A stretch of DNA of 64,000 nt from Comamonas sp. NLF-1-9. GTDB lineage: Bacteria; Pseudomonadota; Gammaproteobacteria; Burkholderiales; Burkholderiaceae_C. The stretch lies in NCBI RefSeq assembly GCF_019195435.1, contig NZ_CP078069.1, positions 1,426,001 through 1,490,000 of the forward strand, in the 5' to 3' direction. The notes under the pieces are model-generated. The model did not search any database, was not told where the DNA came from, and was given only the letters and a program-made list of their open reading frames with translations. Positions 17,267 to 29,115 of this stretch are shown in pieces; the stretch's first letter is position 1; each line of letters begins with the position of its first letter. The position numbers and the translations under genes were made by a program.

Positions 17267-19180
17267 GTGGTGAACGCCCCGCCCGCCACCGCCTCCAGCC
17301 GCCGCCCCATCCACGAACTGCCCGACGAGCTGATCAGCCAGATCGCCGCAGGCGAAGTCGTCGAGCGCCCCGCTTCCGTGGTGCGTGAACTGGTGGACAA
17401 CGCGCTCGACGCCGGCGCCACCCAGGTCACCGTGCGCCTGCTCGCCGGCGGCGTGCGCCTGATCGCGGTGGAAGACGACGGCTGCGGCATTGCCGGGCAG
17501 GAACTGACGCTGGCGCTGCGCCGCCACGCCACCAGCAAGATCGCCAGCCTGGACGAGTTGGAATCTGTGGCCACCATGGGCTTTCGCGGCGAGGCGCTGG
17601 CCGCGATCGCCTCGGTCTCCGAGCTGTCGCTGCTCTCGCGCACCGCCGCCGCCAGCGCCGCCTGGCTGCTCGATGCGCGCAGCGGCGAGCTGCGCCCGGC
17701 CGCACGCGCTGTCGGCACCACGGTGCAGGTCAAGGAGTTGTTTTTTGCCACTCCGGCGCGGCGCAAATTCCTCAAGAGCGAGGCGACCGAACTGGCCCAC
17801 TGCGTGCAGGCGCTGCGCCGCCACGCACTGGCCCGCCCGGACATCGGCTTTGCGCTCTGGCACGAGGGCAAGCTGATCCAGCAATGGCGCGCCACCTGCG
17901 CACCCGGTCAGGAGCCGGGCGACGAGGCGCTGGCGCGGCGCATGGCCGACGTGCTGGGCGAAGACTTCATCGCCGCCTCGCTGCCGGTGCAGCACCGGGT
18001 GGGGCCGCTGTCGATCACCGGCCGCGCCGGCCTGCCCAGCGCCGCGCGCGCGCGTGCCGACCAGCAATACAGCTACGTCAACGGCCGCTACGTGCGCGAC
18101 AAGGTACTCCAGCACGCCGCACGCGCTGCCTACGAGGATGTGTTGCACGGCCAGCGCCAGCCGGTCTGGGTGCTGTATCTGCGCATCGACCCGGCGCGGG
18201 TGGACGTGAACGTGCACCCGACCAAGATCGAGGTGCGCTTTCGCGACAGCCGCGAGGTCCACCAGGCCACGCTGCAGGCGCTGGCGCAGGTGCTGGCCGC
18301 GCCGCGGGCACAGACGCTGGCTGCGGCGCCTGCTGCCATCGCGCCAGACAGTTTCAAGCCAAATCGGCCCCAAACGCTTGCCTGGCAAGCGCAAGCAGCT
18401 CTCAAATTGGAAGAACGACCGGGTCACAGGGTAGCGGACCTGCAGGCGCTTTGGGGCACACCCGCGCAGCCGAGCACCCCGGCCTCTGCTGGCGCTTCCG
18501 GCTCCGGAGCGGCCGATGCGCCGCCGCCCGCGCAGCCCCCGGCCAGCGCCGGCTGGCCGGCGCCCACCGTGGCGAGCGCGGCAGACGCCCCCGCCTGGCC
18601 GCTGGGGCGGGCGCTGGCGCAGATCCACGGCGTCTATATCCTGGCGGAAAACGCCCAGGGCCTGGTCATCGTGGACATGCACGCCGCGCACGAGCGCATC
18701 GTCTACGAGCGCCTGAAGGCACAGATCGACGCCAGCCGGCACCTGGCCAGCCAGCCGCTGCTGATTCCCGCGACCTTTGCGGCCACCCCGCTGGAAGTGG
18801 CCACGGCCGAGACCCAGAGCGAGACCCTGGCCACGCTGGGCCTGGAGATCACCGCGTTTTCCGCGCGCACGCTGGCGGTGCGCGCCGTGCCCACCACGCT
18901 GGCACAAGGCGACGCGGTGGAGCTGGCACGCACAGTGCTGGCCGAGCTTGCGCAATACGAGGCCAGCAGCGTGGTAGAGCGCGCGCGCAACGAGATTCTG
19001 GGCACCATGGCCTGCCACGGCGCGGTACGCGCCAACCGGCTCTTGAGCCTGCCCGAGATGAACGCACTGTTGCGCCAGATGGAAACCACCGAGCGCTCCG
19101 ACCAGTGCAACCACGGCCGCCCGACCTGGCGCCAGCTATCAATGAAAGAGCTGGACGCGCTGTTCCTGCGCGGTCGCTGA
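17267..19180 (+). CDS. mutL: DNA mismatch repair protein MutL
   Basis: This 637-residue GHKL ATPase couples MutS mismatch recognition to strand incision. N-terminal motifs are ELVDNALDAGATQ, DDGCGI, RHATSKI and GFRGEAL. The start is GTG (17267, followed by a second GTG), placed just before the conserved HELPDELISQIAAGEVVERP. The C-terminal domain carries an endonuclease-type motif, DMHAAHERIVYE (about 473-484), plus ACHGAVRAN and CNHGRPTW, suggesting a latent metal-dependent nuclease as in MutH-less bacteria. The linker (about 345-440) is low-complexity Ala/Pro and contains an in-frame copy of the dispersed repeat at 18361-18406. Confidence 0.95.
   Translation: MVNAPPATASSRRPIHELPDELISQIAAGEVVERPASVVRELVDNALDAGATQVTVRLLAGGVRLIAVEDDGCGIAGQELTLALRRHATSKIASLDELESVATMGFRGEALAAIASVSELSLLSRTAAASAAWLLDARSGELRPAARAVGTTVQVKELFFATPARRKFLKSEATELAHCVQALRRHALARPDIGFALWHEGKLIQQWRATCAPGQEPGDEALARRMADVLGEDFIAASLPVQHRVGPLSITGRAGLPSAARARADQQYSYVNGRYVRDKVLQHAARAAYEDVLHGQRQPVWVLYLRIDPARVDVNVHPTKIEVRFRDSREVHQATLQALAQVLAAPRAQTLAAAPAAIAPDSFKPNRPQTLAWQAQAALKLEERPGHRVADLQALWGTPAQPSTPASAGASGSGAADAPPPAQPPASAGWPAPTVASAADAPAWPLGRALAQIHGVYILAENAQGLVIVDMHAAHERIVYERLKAQIDASRHLASQPLLIPATFAATPLEVATAETQSETLATLGLEITAFSARTLAVRAVPTTLAQGDAVELARTVLAELAQYEASSVVERARNEILGTMACHGAVRANRLLSLPEMNALLRQMETTERSDQCNHGRPTWRQLSMKELDALFLRGR
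18361..18406 (+). repeat. Dispersed palindromic repeat, copy A (in frame inside mutL)
   Basis: This 46-base copy reads AAATCGGCCCC, AAACGCTTGCC, TGGCAAGCGCAAG, CAGCTCTCAAA. It aligns to the leuD-leuB copy (32922-32967) with about seven mismatches over 46 positions. The core GCTTGCC..GGCAAGC is palindromic. It encodes roughly NRPQTLAWQAQAALK in the variable MutL linker, so it does not break the gene. Confidence 0.8.
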
Positions 19181-19344
19181 GCCGTTTTATCCCTTGAAGT
19201 CTTGCGCCTGCCACCAGCCGGCAGGCCGGGTCGGCTATCGCCTGCGCGACAGCAAACACAAAAACTTGCAAATTACGCCATGCATGACGTTATGTTTTTT
19301 CTACATAATGCTGCACTGCCGCATCAAACCTTGAAGGTGTTTCC

Positions 19345-20691
19345 ATGAGTGCCCGTCTCTCCGTTGGCCAGTTTCTCGAACGCGTGGGTCAGCGCAACCC
19401 CCATCAGCCGGAATTTCTGCAGGCCGTGACCGAGGTCATGGAATCGCTGTGGCCCTTCCTGCAAGCCAATCCGCGCTACACCGAGCACGCCCTGCTCGAA
19501 CGCCTGGTCGAGCCCGAGCGCGTGGTGTGCTTTCGCGTCAGCTGGGTGGACGACGCCGGCCAGGTGCGCGTCAACCGCGGCTACCGCGTACAGCACAGCA
19601 TGGCCATAGGCCCCTACAAGGGCGGGCTGCGCCTGCACCCCTCGGTGACGCTGTCCATCCTGAAATTCCTGGCCTTCGAGCAGACCTTCAAGAACGCGCT
19701 CACCACGCTGCCCATGGGCGGCGCCAAGGGCGGCTCGGACTTTGACCCCAAGGGCCGCAGCAACGGCGAGATCATGCGTTTTTGCCAGGCCTTCGCCAGC
19801 GAGCTGTTTCGCCACGTGGGCGCGGACACCGACGTGCCTGCGGGCGACATCGGCGTGGGCGGGCGCGAGGTCGGCTTCATCGCCGGCATGATCAAGAAGC
19901 TCAGCAACCGCGCCGACTGCGTGCTGACCGGCAAGGGCATGAGCTTTGGCGGCTCGCTCCTGCGCCCCGAAGCCACGGGCTACGGCCTGATCTACTTCGC
20001 CGAGGAAATGCTCAAGACCCGCGGCAAGAGCCTCGACGGCATGCGCGTGTCCGTCTCGGGCTCGGGCAACGTCGCGCAGTACGCGATCGAGAAGGCCATG
20101 CAGCAGGGCGCCAAGGTGCTCACCTGTTCGGATTCGAGCGGCACCGTGATCGACGAAGACGGCTTCACGGCCGAAAAACTCGCCATCCTCATGCAGGTCA
20201 AGAACGAACAATACGGCCGCGTGAGCGACTACGCCGCGCGCGTGGGCGCAAGCTTTCAGCCCGACATGCGCCCCTGGCAGCTGCCCGTGGACGTGGCCCT
20301 GCCCAGCGCGGTGCAAAACGAGCTCGACGAAGCCGACGCCCGCACCCTGATCGCCAACGGCGTGCAGTGCGTGGCCGAGGGTGCCAACATGCCTTGCACC
20401 AACGAGGCGGCCAAGACCCTGGAGGCCGCGGGCGTGCTCTACGCGCCGGGCAAGGCCAGCAACGCCGGCGGCGTGGCCACCTCGGGCCTGGAGATGAGCC
20501 AGAACGCCCAGCGCCTGGTCTGGACGCGCGACCAGGTGGACGAGCGCCTGCGCTGCATCATGCAAAGCATCCACGGCGCCTGCCTGCAACACGGCCGCCG
20601 CCCCGACGGCTCCATGAGCTACATCACCGGCGCCAACGTGGCGGGCTTCGTCAAGGTGGCGGATGCGATGCTGCAGCAAGGGGTGATCTGA
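19345..20691 (+). CDS. gdhA: NADP-dependent glutamate dehydrogenase
   Basis: This 448-residue enzyme interconverts 2-oxoglutarate plus ammonia and glutamate. Length and motifs match the hexameric GdhA type: GPYKGGLRLHPSV (substrate lysine region), LPMGGAKGGSDFDPKGRS, and the Rossmann segment VSVSGSGNVAQYAIEKA. The upstream gap (19181-19344) is AT-rich, with TTATGT/ACATAA forming a small inverted repeat near 19290-19308 and a candidate -10 in TACATAAT; no strong -35 is evident. It is convergent with the ABC ATPase gene. Confidence 0.95.
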   Translation: MSARLSVGQFLERVGQRNPHQPEFLQAVTEVMESLWPFLQANPRYTEHALLERLVEPERVVCFRVSWVDDAGQVRVNRGYRVQHSMAIGPYKGGLRLHPSVTLSILKFLAFEQTFKNALTTLPMGGAKGGSDFDPKGRSNGEIMRFCQAFASELFRHVGADTDVPAGDIGVGGREVGFIAGMIKKLSNRADCVLTGKGMSFGGSLLRPEATGYGLIYFAEEMLKTRGKSLDGMRVSVSGSGNVAQYAIEKAMQQGAKVLTCSDSSGTVIDEDGFTAEKLAILMQVKNEQYGRVSDYAARVGASFQPDMRPWQLPVDVALPSAVQNELDEADARTLIANGVQCVAEGANMPCTNEAAKTLEAAGVLYAPGKASNAGGVATSGLEMSQNAQRLVWTRDQVDERLRCIMQSIHGACLQHGRRPDGSMSYITGANVAGFVKVADAMLQQGVI

Positions 20692-20762
20692 GCACCACGG
20701 GCGCACGTGCCCGCAGCCGGGGCGCGAACCAGCCTTGACCTGGCCCGCCCGGCGCGCCGCCC

Positions 20763-21392
20763 TCAGCGCAAGCTCACGACTGCGCTCCAGGGCAGCTCGG
20801 GCGTCACTTCATAATGCCCGACGATAAACACGCGCTGGCTCGCCTGGCCTTGCTGCGCCAGTGCGGCGCGCAGCGCCACGATGGACGCGCGGTCCAGCGC
20901 CGCTTCAGGCTCGTCGATGAGCGTCAGCGGCGCGCCGCTGGCCAAGGCAGCCGCCAGCAGCACCTTGCGCTTGCCGCCGGTGGAGAGGCGAAACATCTCC
21001 TTGTGCAGGTGCTCCTGCAGCGCCAGCGCCTGTACCAGTTGCTGCCACTGCGCGGCATTCCAGTGCGGGTAGCGCGCCGCCAGCTCGATCGCCCATTGCG
21101 CGGGTGAAATCTCTGGCCATTCGGCGCGCGGGTCGCGCCAGAAGACGGTCTGCGGCGCGCGGCGCAGCTGTTCGGCGAGCGCCGCGCCGCACCAGCGCAG
21201 TTCGCCGGCGGCGGGCGGCAGTTCACCGGCCAGCACGCGCAGCAGCGCGGTCTTGCCGTCGCCCTCTTCGTCCAGCAGCAGCGACAGTCCGGGGCCAAAG
21301 CTTGCATTCCAGCCGTGGAGCTTGCACCCGGCCCCGGGCGCCAGCGCCAGGCCCAGCGCCTGCAGGCACACGCGTTCGTTTTCTTCGGTCAT
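20763..21392 (-). CDS. Stand-alone ABC-type ATPase with atypical Walker A
   Basis: This 209-residue protein has the layout of an ABC nucleotide-binding domain but degenerate motifs. The P-loop reads DEEGDGKTALL instead of GxxGxGKS/T, losing the first glycine. The signature is LSTGGKRK (normally LSGGQ) and Walker B is LTLIDEPEA. The H-loop-like histidine is in VGHYEVTPE. No partner permease is adjacent: gdhA is convergent and the exporter at 21444 is divergent with its own ATPase. It may be a soluble ABC protein or a divergent CcmA-like ATPase; substrate unknown. About 50 bases separate it from the divergent exporter start. Confidence 0.7.
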   Translation of the reverse strand: MTEENERVCLQALGLALAPGAGCKLHGWNASFGPGLSLLLDEEGDGKTALLRVLAGELPPAAGELRWCGAALAEQLRRAPQTVFWRDPRAEWPEISPAQWAIELAARYPHWNAAQWQQLVQALALQEHLHKEMFRLSTGGKRKVLLAAALASGAPLTLIDEPEAALDRASIVALRAALAQQGQASQRVFIVGHYEVTPELPWSAVVSLR

Positions 21393-21443
21393 GATGCAAG
21401 TCTACGCAGCCCGCGCGGCCGCTCTTGCCCCAGCCGTTTTGCC

Positions 21444-23243
21444 ATGCCCACACCCACGCACGCCGCGCTGCCCGCGGCCCGGCCTTCCACTGCCCGCACC
21501 CTGGGCGCGCTGTGGCCTTTTCTGCGCCCCTACCGCTGGCCCATGGCGCTGGCGCTGGCCTTTTTGCTGCTGGCAGCGGCGGCCACACTGGTCTTTCCAC
21601 TGGCGCTGCGCGTAGCGATTGATCGCGGCCTGCCCTACGCGGGCCAGGGCAGCATGCTGCGCGCGCACTTTGCGCTGCTGTTTGTGGTGGCTGTGGCGGT
21701 GGGCATTTTTTCTGCCGCGCGCTACTACATGATGAGCTGGCTGGGCGAGCGCGTGACCGCCGACCTCAAGAGCGCGGTCTATGCCCAGGTGCTGCGCCAA
21801 AGCCCGGCGTTTTTCGAAACCACGCAGACCGGCGAGGTGCTCTCGCGCCTGACGGCGGATGCCACGCTGATCCACACGGTCATCGGCTCGTCGTTTTCCA
21901 TGGGCTTGCGCAATGCCGTGCTGGGCCTGGGCGCGCTCGTCATGCTGGTCTGGACCAACCCCTACGTGATGTCGGTCGCGCTGGCGGCGGTGCTGGTGGT
22001 GGTGCTGCCCGCGATGTGGATAGGGCGCAGCGTGCGCCGCCTGTCGCGCGCCAGCCAGGACCGCGTAGCCGATGCCAGCGCCATCGCCGCCGAGGTGCTC
22101 AACGCCATCCCGGTGGTGCAGGGCTATACCGCCGAGCAGCGCGAGGCGCGCCGCTTTGCCGACTCCAACGAGGTGGCCTTTCAGACCGCGATACGGCGCA
22201 GCGGCGTGCGCGCGCTCTTGGTGGCCTTCATCATCATTGCCAACGCCGCCCTGCTGCTGTGGGGGCTGTACCGCGGCAGCCAGGCAGTGATGGCCGGGCA
22301 GATGAGCGCGGGCAGCCTGGGGCAGACCGTGGTGTATGCGCTCTTTCTGGCCAGCGCGGTGGCGGTGCTCGGCGAGGTCTACGGCGACTTGCTGCGCGCC
22401 GCCGGGGCAACGGAAAGGCTGATGGAGCTGCTCGTGGCCCGCCCTGCGATCACCGCGCCCGAGCCCACGAAGTTGCGCGCGCTGGCGCCGGGCCAGGCTC
22501 TGGACGTGCGCTTTGAGCAGCTGGTGTTTCACTACCCCTCGCGCCCGGAGAACCCGGCCATCCGGGGCTTTGACCTGCATGTGCACCCCGGGGAGACGGT
22601 GGCGCTGGTGGGCGCCAGCGGGGCGGGAAAGTCCACGATGTTTCAGCTCTTGCAGCGCTTTTACGACGTGGACCGGGGCCGCATCACGCTGGGCGGCGTG
22701 GACATCCGCGCGCTCGATCCACAGGCGCTGCGCCGCCTGATCGCCACCGTACCGCAGGAGGCGGTGATCTTCTCCAGCAGCGCGCTGGACAACATCCGCT
22801 ACGCCCGCCCGGAAGCCACGCGCGAGCAGGTGCTGGCGGCGGCGCGCGCCGCCTTTGCCGACGAATTCATCAGCGCCCTGCCCCAGGGCTACGACACCTT
22901 TCTGGGCGAGCGCGGCGTGCGCCTGTCGGGCGGACAGCGCCAGCGCATCGCGATTGCGCGCGCGCTGCTCAAGGATGCGCCCATCCTGCTGCTGGACGAA
23001 GCCACCAGCGCGCTGGATGCGCACAGCGAACGCGTGGTACAGCAGGCGCTGGATGCCGCCCTGCACCAGCGCACCGGCCACCGCGTCACGCTGGTGATCG
23101 CCCACCGCCTGGCCACCGTGCAGCACGCCGACCGCATCGTGGTGCTGGAGCACGGGCGCATCGTCGAGCAGGGCAGCCACGCCCAGCTGATCGCCGCCGA
23201 CGGCGCCTACGCGCGGCTGGCGGCGCTGCAGTTCAGCGTCTAG
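21444..23243 (+). CDS. ABC exporter half-transporter (MsbA/multidrug type)
   Basis: This 599-residue fused protein has an N-terminal membrane domain of six segments (about residues 20-310) and a C-terminal ATPase. Motifs are canonical: Walker A GASGAGKST, signature LSGGQRQRIAIARALL, Walker B ILLLDEATSALD and H-loop IAHRLATVQ. ATG 21444 (MPTPTHAALPA) is chosen because the upstream frame is a shadow of the divergent ATPase gene. It should homodimerise in the inner membrane and export a lipid or hydrophobic compound. Whether it is the lipid A flippase MsbA or a generic multidrug exporter is not decided by sequence. Confidence 0.9.
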   Translation: MPTPTHAALPAARPSTARTLGALWPFLRPYRWPMALALAFLLLAAAATLVFPLALRVAIDRGLPYAGQGSMLRAHFALLFVVAVAVGIFSAARYYMMSWLGERVTADLKSAVYAQVLRQSPAFFETTQTGEVLSRLTADATLIHTVIGSSFSMGLRNAVLGLGALVMLVWTNPYVMSVALAAVLVVVLPAMWIGRSVRRLSRASQDRVADASAIAAEVLNAIPVVQGYTAEQREARRFADSNEVAFQTAIRRSGVRALLVAFIIIANAALLLWGLYRGSQAVMAGQMSAGSLGQTVVYALFLASAVAVLGEVYGDLLRAAGATERLMELLVARPAITAPEPTKLRALAPGQALDVRFEQLVFHYPSRPENPAIRGFDLHVHPGETVALVGASGAGKSTMFQLLQRFYDVDRGRITLGGVDIRALDPQALRRLIATVPQEAVIFSSSALDNIRYARPEATREQVLAAARAAFADEFISALPQGYDTFLGERGVRLSGGQRQRIAIARALLKDAPILLLDEATSALDAHSERVVQQALDAALHQRTGHRVTLVIAHRLATVQHADRIVVLEHGRIVEQGSHAQLIAADGAYARLAALQFSV

Positions 23244-23249
23244 CGTTGT

Positions 23250-25130
23250 TCAGACGGCGTGCGGCTCGAACACCACGACGCGATCGCGCCCAGCCTTCTT
23301 GGCCTGGTACAGCGCCACGTCCGCACGGCGCAGCAACTGGTGCGGGCCCTCGTCCGTGCCCGGCACCATGCTGGCGATACCCACACTCAGCGTGACCTGG
23401 CCCAGCGGTGAGCCGGGATGGGCCATGGCCTGCGCCTGCAGCCGATTGCGCAGGCGCTCGCAGCTGCGGCGCACGCCTTCGGCACTCTCGCCCGGCATGA
23501 GCATGACGAATTCCTCGCCGCCGTAGCGCGCGACCAGATCGGCTTCGCGCTGCACGCATTCGCGCAGCAGCGTGGCGATGGCGCGCAGGCAGGCGTCGCC
23601 CGCCGGATGGCCGAAGCGGTCGTTGTAGGCCTTGAACCAGTCCACGTCCAGAATCGCCAGGCCCAGCGCCGTGCCCGAGCGGCGCGCGCGCAGCCATTCG
23701 GCCTGCAGCAGCTCGTCGAAGCGGCGCCGGTTGGCGATGCCGGTCAGGCCGTCGGTCACGCTCAGCACGGCCAGTTGCTGGTTCAGGCGCGAGAGCTCCT
23801 CGGTGCGCGCGAGCACCTTGCGCTCGAGCTGCTGCTCCGACTCCCTGAGGTGCTCGATCAACTGCGTCTGCGCCTGCAGCAGGTCTTTTTGCATGGCCAG
23901 CTTCTCGCGTCGCAGCTGCGCGTAGCGGTCGGCCAGCGCCAGCGCCAGCAAGACCATCTCCAGCGCCGAGCCTATCTGCATGGCGTTGGCGGTGAACACG
24001 TTGGTCGGCAGCAGGCCAAGCGCCCGCAGCACGTTGACCAGCGCGCCCGCGGCCAGCATCAGCGCGGCGGCGCTGTAGAAGTAGGCGCTGCGCTGGCGCC
24101 GGAGCATGCCGTGCACCAGCACTACCGCCACCACCACGATGGCCAGCAGATAGACCACGGCCGCCGTGCGGATCAGGCTCTGGCCGGTAAAGGGAAAGAC
24201 CGCCGGGCTGAGCACGAAGAACCACACCAGCGCGCGCAGCGCCCCGTCCCAAGGCCCCAGCGTGCGCGCGGTGTCCAGCAGGCGGCGCATGAATTGCAGG
24301 CCGGTGGCGATCGCCAGCGAATAGCCGAAGGTGGCGGCCAGGTTGGACCACCAGGGAGGCTCCAGCGGCAGAAACTGCTTGACCAGGCCGTTTTGCGCCG
24401 CCAGCGCAAACGCCATGCTGACCACGAAGAAGACGTAATAGAGAAACAGGCGCTCGCGCAGCCACAGGAAGATCAGCAGGTTGAACAGCGCCATGGCGCT
24501 GGCCATGCCAAAGTACCAGGCCTGGGCCGCAGAGTCGCCCGCCACGTGGCGCGCAAAGGCCGTCGGCTGCCACAGCCGCAGCGGCACGATGAAGGCGGTG
24601 AGCGACTGCACGCGCAGGTAGTAGGTCTGCTGCGTTTGCGGCCCCAGCTTGAGCGGGAAGGCAAACGCGCGCCAGGCGAGCGGGCGCGAGGCAAACGGCG
24701 CCTGCATGCCGGTCTCCATGGTTTGCACACTGGCATCTGCGTCAGGCCGGTAGAGCGTGACTTGCGACAGGCGCGGATAGGCCACTTCCAGCACCCGCGT
24801 GAGCGCTTCGTCGCCGGGGTTATCCAGCGTGAAGCGAAACCACCAGGCCGATGGCGTGATGCCGAAATTGAAGGCTTCGTCCTTGCCCAGGCCTGCGGCA
24901 AAGCGCCCTGCCAAAGGCGGCTGCATCACCTGCGCAAGCGTGTAGGCGCCCTGCGGGTCTTCCAGCGCTTGCACGCTCGGCGCCAACATCAATGCGGGGC
25001 CGGCCGCATCACGCACATCGACCGGCGCCGGTGGCTGCGCCCGTGCCGGCAACAAGGCGGCAAGCAGAGCCAGACACCACAGCCAGCGCCAGAGCCCGTT
25101 CCCGCAGCAGGACTGAGCAGCGCCGCGCAT
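23250..25130 (-). CDS. Membrane diguanylate cyclase with 7TMR-DISM sensor
   Basis: This 626-residue signalling protein has a signal peptide (about 1-31, LALLAALLPARAQ), a periplasmic 7TMR-DISMED2-like domain (about 45-185), seven membrane segments (about 200-395), a coiled coil (about 405-450) and a C-terminal GGDEF domain. The active site is intact (RYGGEEF), and a product-inhibition RxxD site (READ) lies exactly five residues before it. It should make cyclic di-GMP in response to a periplasmic ligand, affecting surface attachment or motility. It follows the oxygenase gene by four bases, so the two are probably co-transcribed, and is convergent with the exporter. Confidence 0.92.
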   Translation of the reverse strand: MRGAAQSCCGNGLWRWLWCLALLAALLPARAQPPAPVDVRDAAGPALMLAPSVQALEDPQGAYTLAQVMQPPLAGRFAAGLGKDEAFNFGITPSAWWFRFTLDNPGDEALTRVLEVAYPRLSQVTLYRPDADASVQTMETGMQAPFASRPLAWRAFAFPLKLGPQTQQTYYLRVQSLTAFIVPLRLWQPTAFARHVAGDSAAQAWYFGMASAMALFNLLIFLWLRERLFLYYVFFVVSMAFALAAQNGLVKQFLPLEPPWWSNLAATFGYSLAIATGLQFMRRLLDTARTLGPWDGALRALVWFFVLSPAVFPFTGQSLIRTAAVVYLLAIVVVAVVLVHGMLRRQRSAYFYSAAALMLAAGALVNVLRALGLLPTNVFTANAMQIGSALEMVLLALALADRYAQLRREKLAMQKDLLQAQTQLIEHLRESEQQLERKVLARTEELSRLNQQLAVLSVTDGLTGIANRRRFDELLQAEWLRARRSGTALGLAILDVDWFKAYNDRFGHPAGDACLRAIATLLRECVQREADLVARYGGEEFVMLMPGESAEGVRRSCERLRNRLQAQAMAHPGSPLGQVTLSVGIASMVPGTDEGPHQLLRRADVALYQAKKAGRDRVVVFEPHAV

Positions 25131-25134
25131 GGGT

Positions 25135-25797
25135 TCAGGCGGCTTCGTCGGTGCGCAGCCAGCCGGTCACGCTCCAGCGCGTGGCCTTGCACGGGAGCAC
25201 CGCGTGCGGCATCAGGCCGCTGACGAACACCGCCAGCCGCCCATTCAACGGTGCCAGGCGGGCTATCTCGGTGTTGGGGTCGGTGGGCTGGTAAAAGCAC
25301 AGTTCACCGCCATTGGCGGCATCCCAGTCCGGGTTCAGGTACAGCACCACGGAAATCTTGCGCAGGTTGCGCCCACGGTGCTGGTCCAGGTGCTTGCGGT
25401 AGCCACGCCCCTCGGGGTAGCGGGCAAAGTGGAATTCCTGGCTGCGCACACCCAGCTTGAAGCGCTCGTTCAGCACGGCCCGAAAGCCCGCCATCCATTC
25501 AAAGAAGGGCAGCCGCGCCAGGTCGCTGGCGGGCTCTATCCAGCACACGGCGTCGCCGCGCACCTCGGGCTGCTTGCCGCCCGCCAGGTCCAGGCCGAAT
25601 TCGCCGGGCTCGAACGCGCCCTCCTCCCACAGACGCTGCGCATGGGCGCGCAGCTCGGCGCACAACTGCGGCGCCACCGTGGTGTCGGTGATGCTCCAGC
25701 CCTGGCGGTTGAGCGCTGCAATGATTTCGTCGTAAGGGCCCATGGGGCTGGCTCCGTGCTGCAAGAGCGGCGGCACAAAGTCTGCTGCCGCTTCCAT
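25135..25797 (-). CDS. 2OG-Fe(II) oxygenase superfamily protein
   Basis: This 220-residue soluble enzyme has the double-stranded beta-helix iron site: HxD in YRKHLDQH (about residue 137), a distal histidine in LMPHAVLP (about 197) and a 2-oxoglutarate-binding arginine in TRWSVTGW. Segments FHFARYPEGRGYRKH and SVVLYLNPDWD resemble the prolyl 4-hydroxylase-like group. The start could also be the internal methionine at codon 19 (MGPYDEII). The substrate is not predictable. It lies four bases upstream of the diguanylate cyclase gene on the same strand. An 8-bp inverted repeat (25791-25798 / 25818-25825) covers its start region. Confidence 0.85.
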   Translation of the reverse strand: MEAAADFVPPLLQHGASPMGPYDEIIAALNRQGWSITDTTVAPQLCAELRAHAQRLWEEGAFEPGEFGLDLAGGKQPEVRGDAVCWIEPASDLARLPFFEWMAGFRAVLNERFKLGVRSQEFHFARYPEGRGYRKHLDQHRGRNLRKISVVLYLNPDWDAANGGELCFYQPTDPNTEIARLAPLNGRLAVFVSGLMPHAVLPCKATRWSVTGWLRTDEAA

Positions 25798-25848
25798 GCC
25801 CAGCCGCTGAGGCAGGACATGGAAGGGAGCATAGCGCAGGGGCCTGGC

Positions 25849-29060
<3,212 letters not shown>

Positions 29061-29115
29061 GCAAAGGGCAAAGGCGGCGCCCACGCAGTTCCATGCAGAG
29101 CGCCGCCCCGCAGCC

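Noticed and set aside
19130-19150. Another repeat copy at the end of mutL (AGCTATCAATGA)
   Set aside because: Only a short match; the encoded RQLSMKEL is ordinary conserved MutL sequence.
25791-25825. 8-bp inverted repeat CTTCCATG/CATGGAAG as terminator of the lyase cluster
   Set aside because: It covers the oxygenase start codon and lacks a T-run, so a terminator role is not supported.
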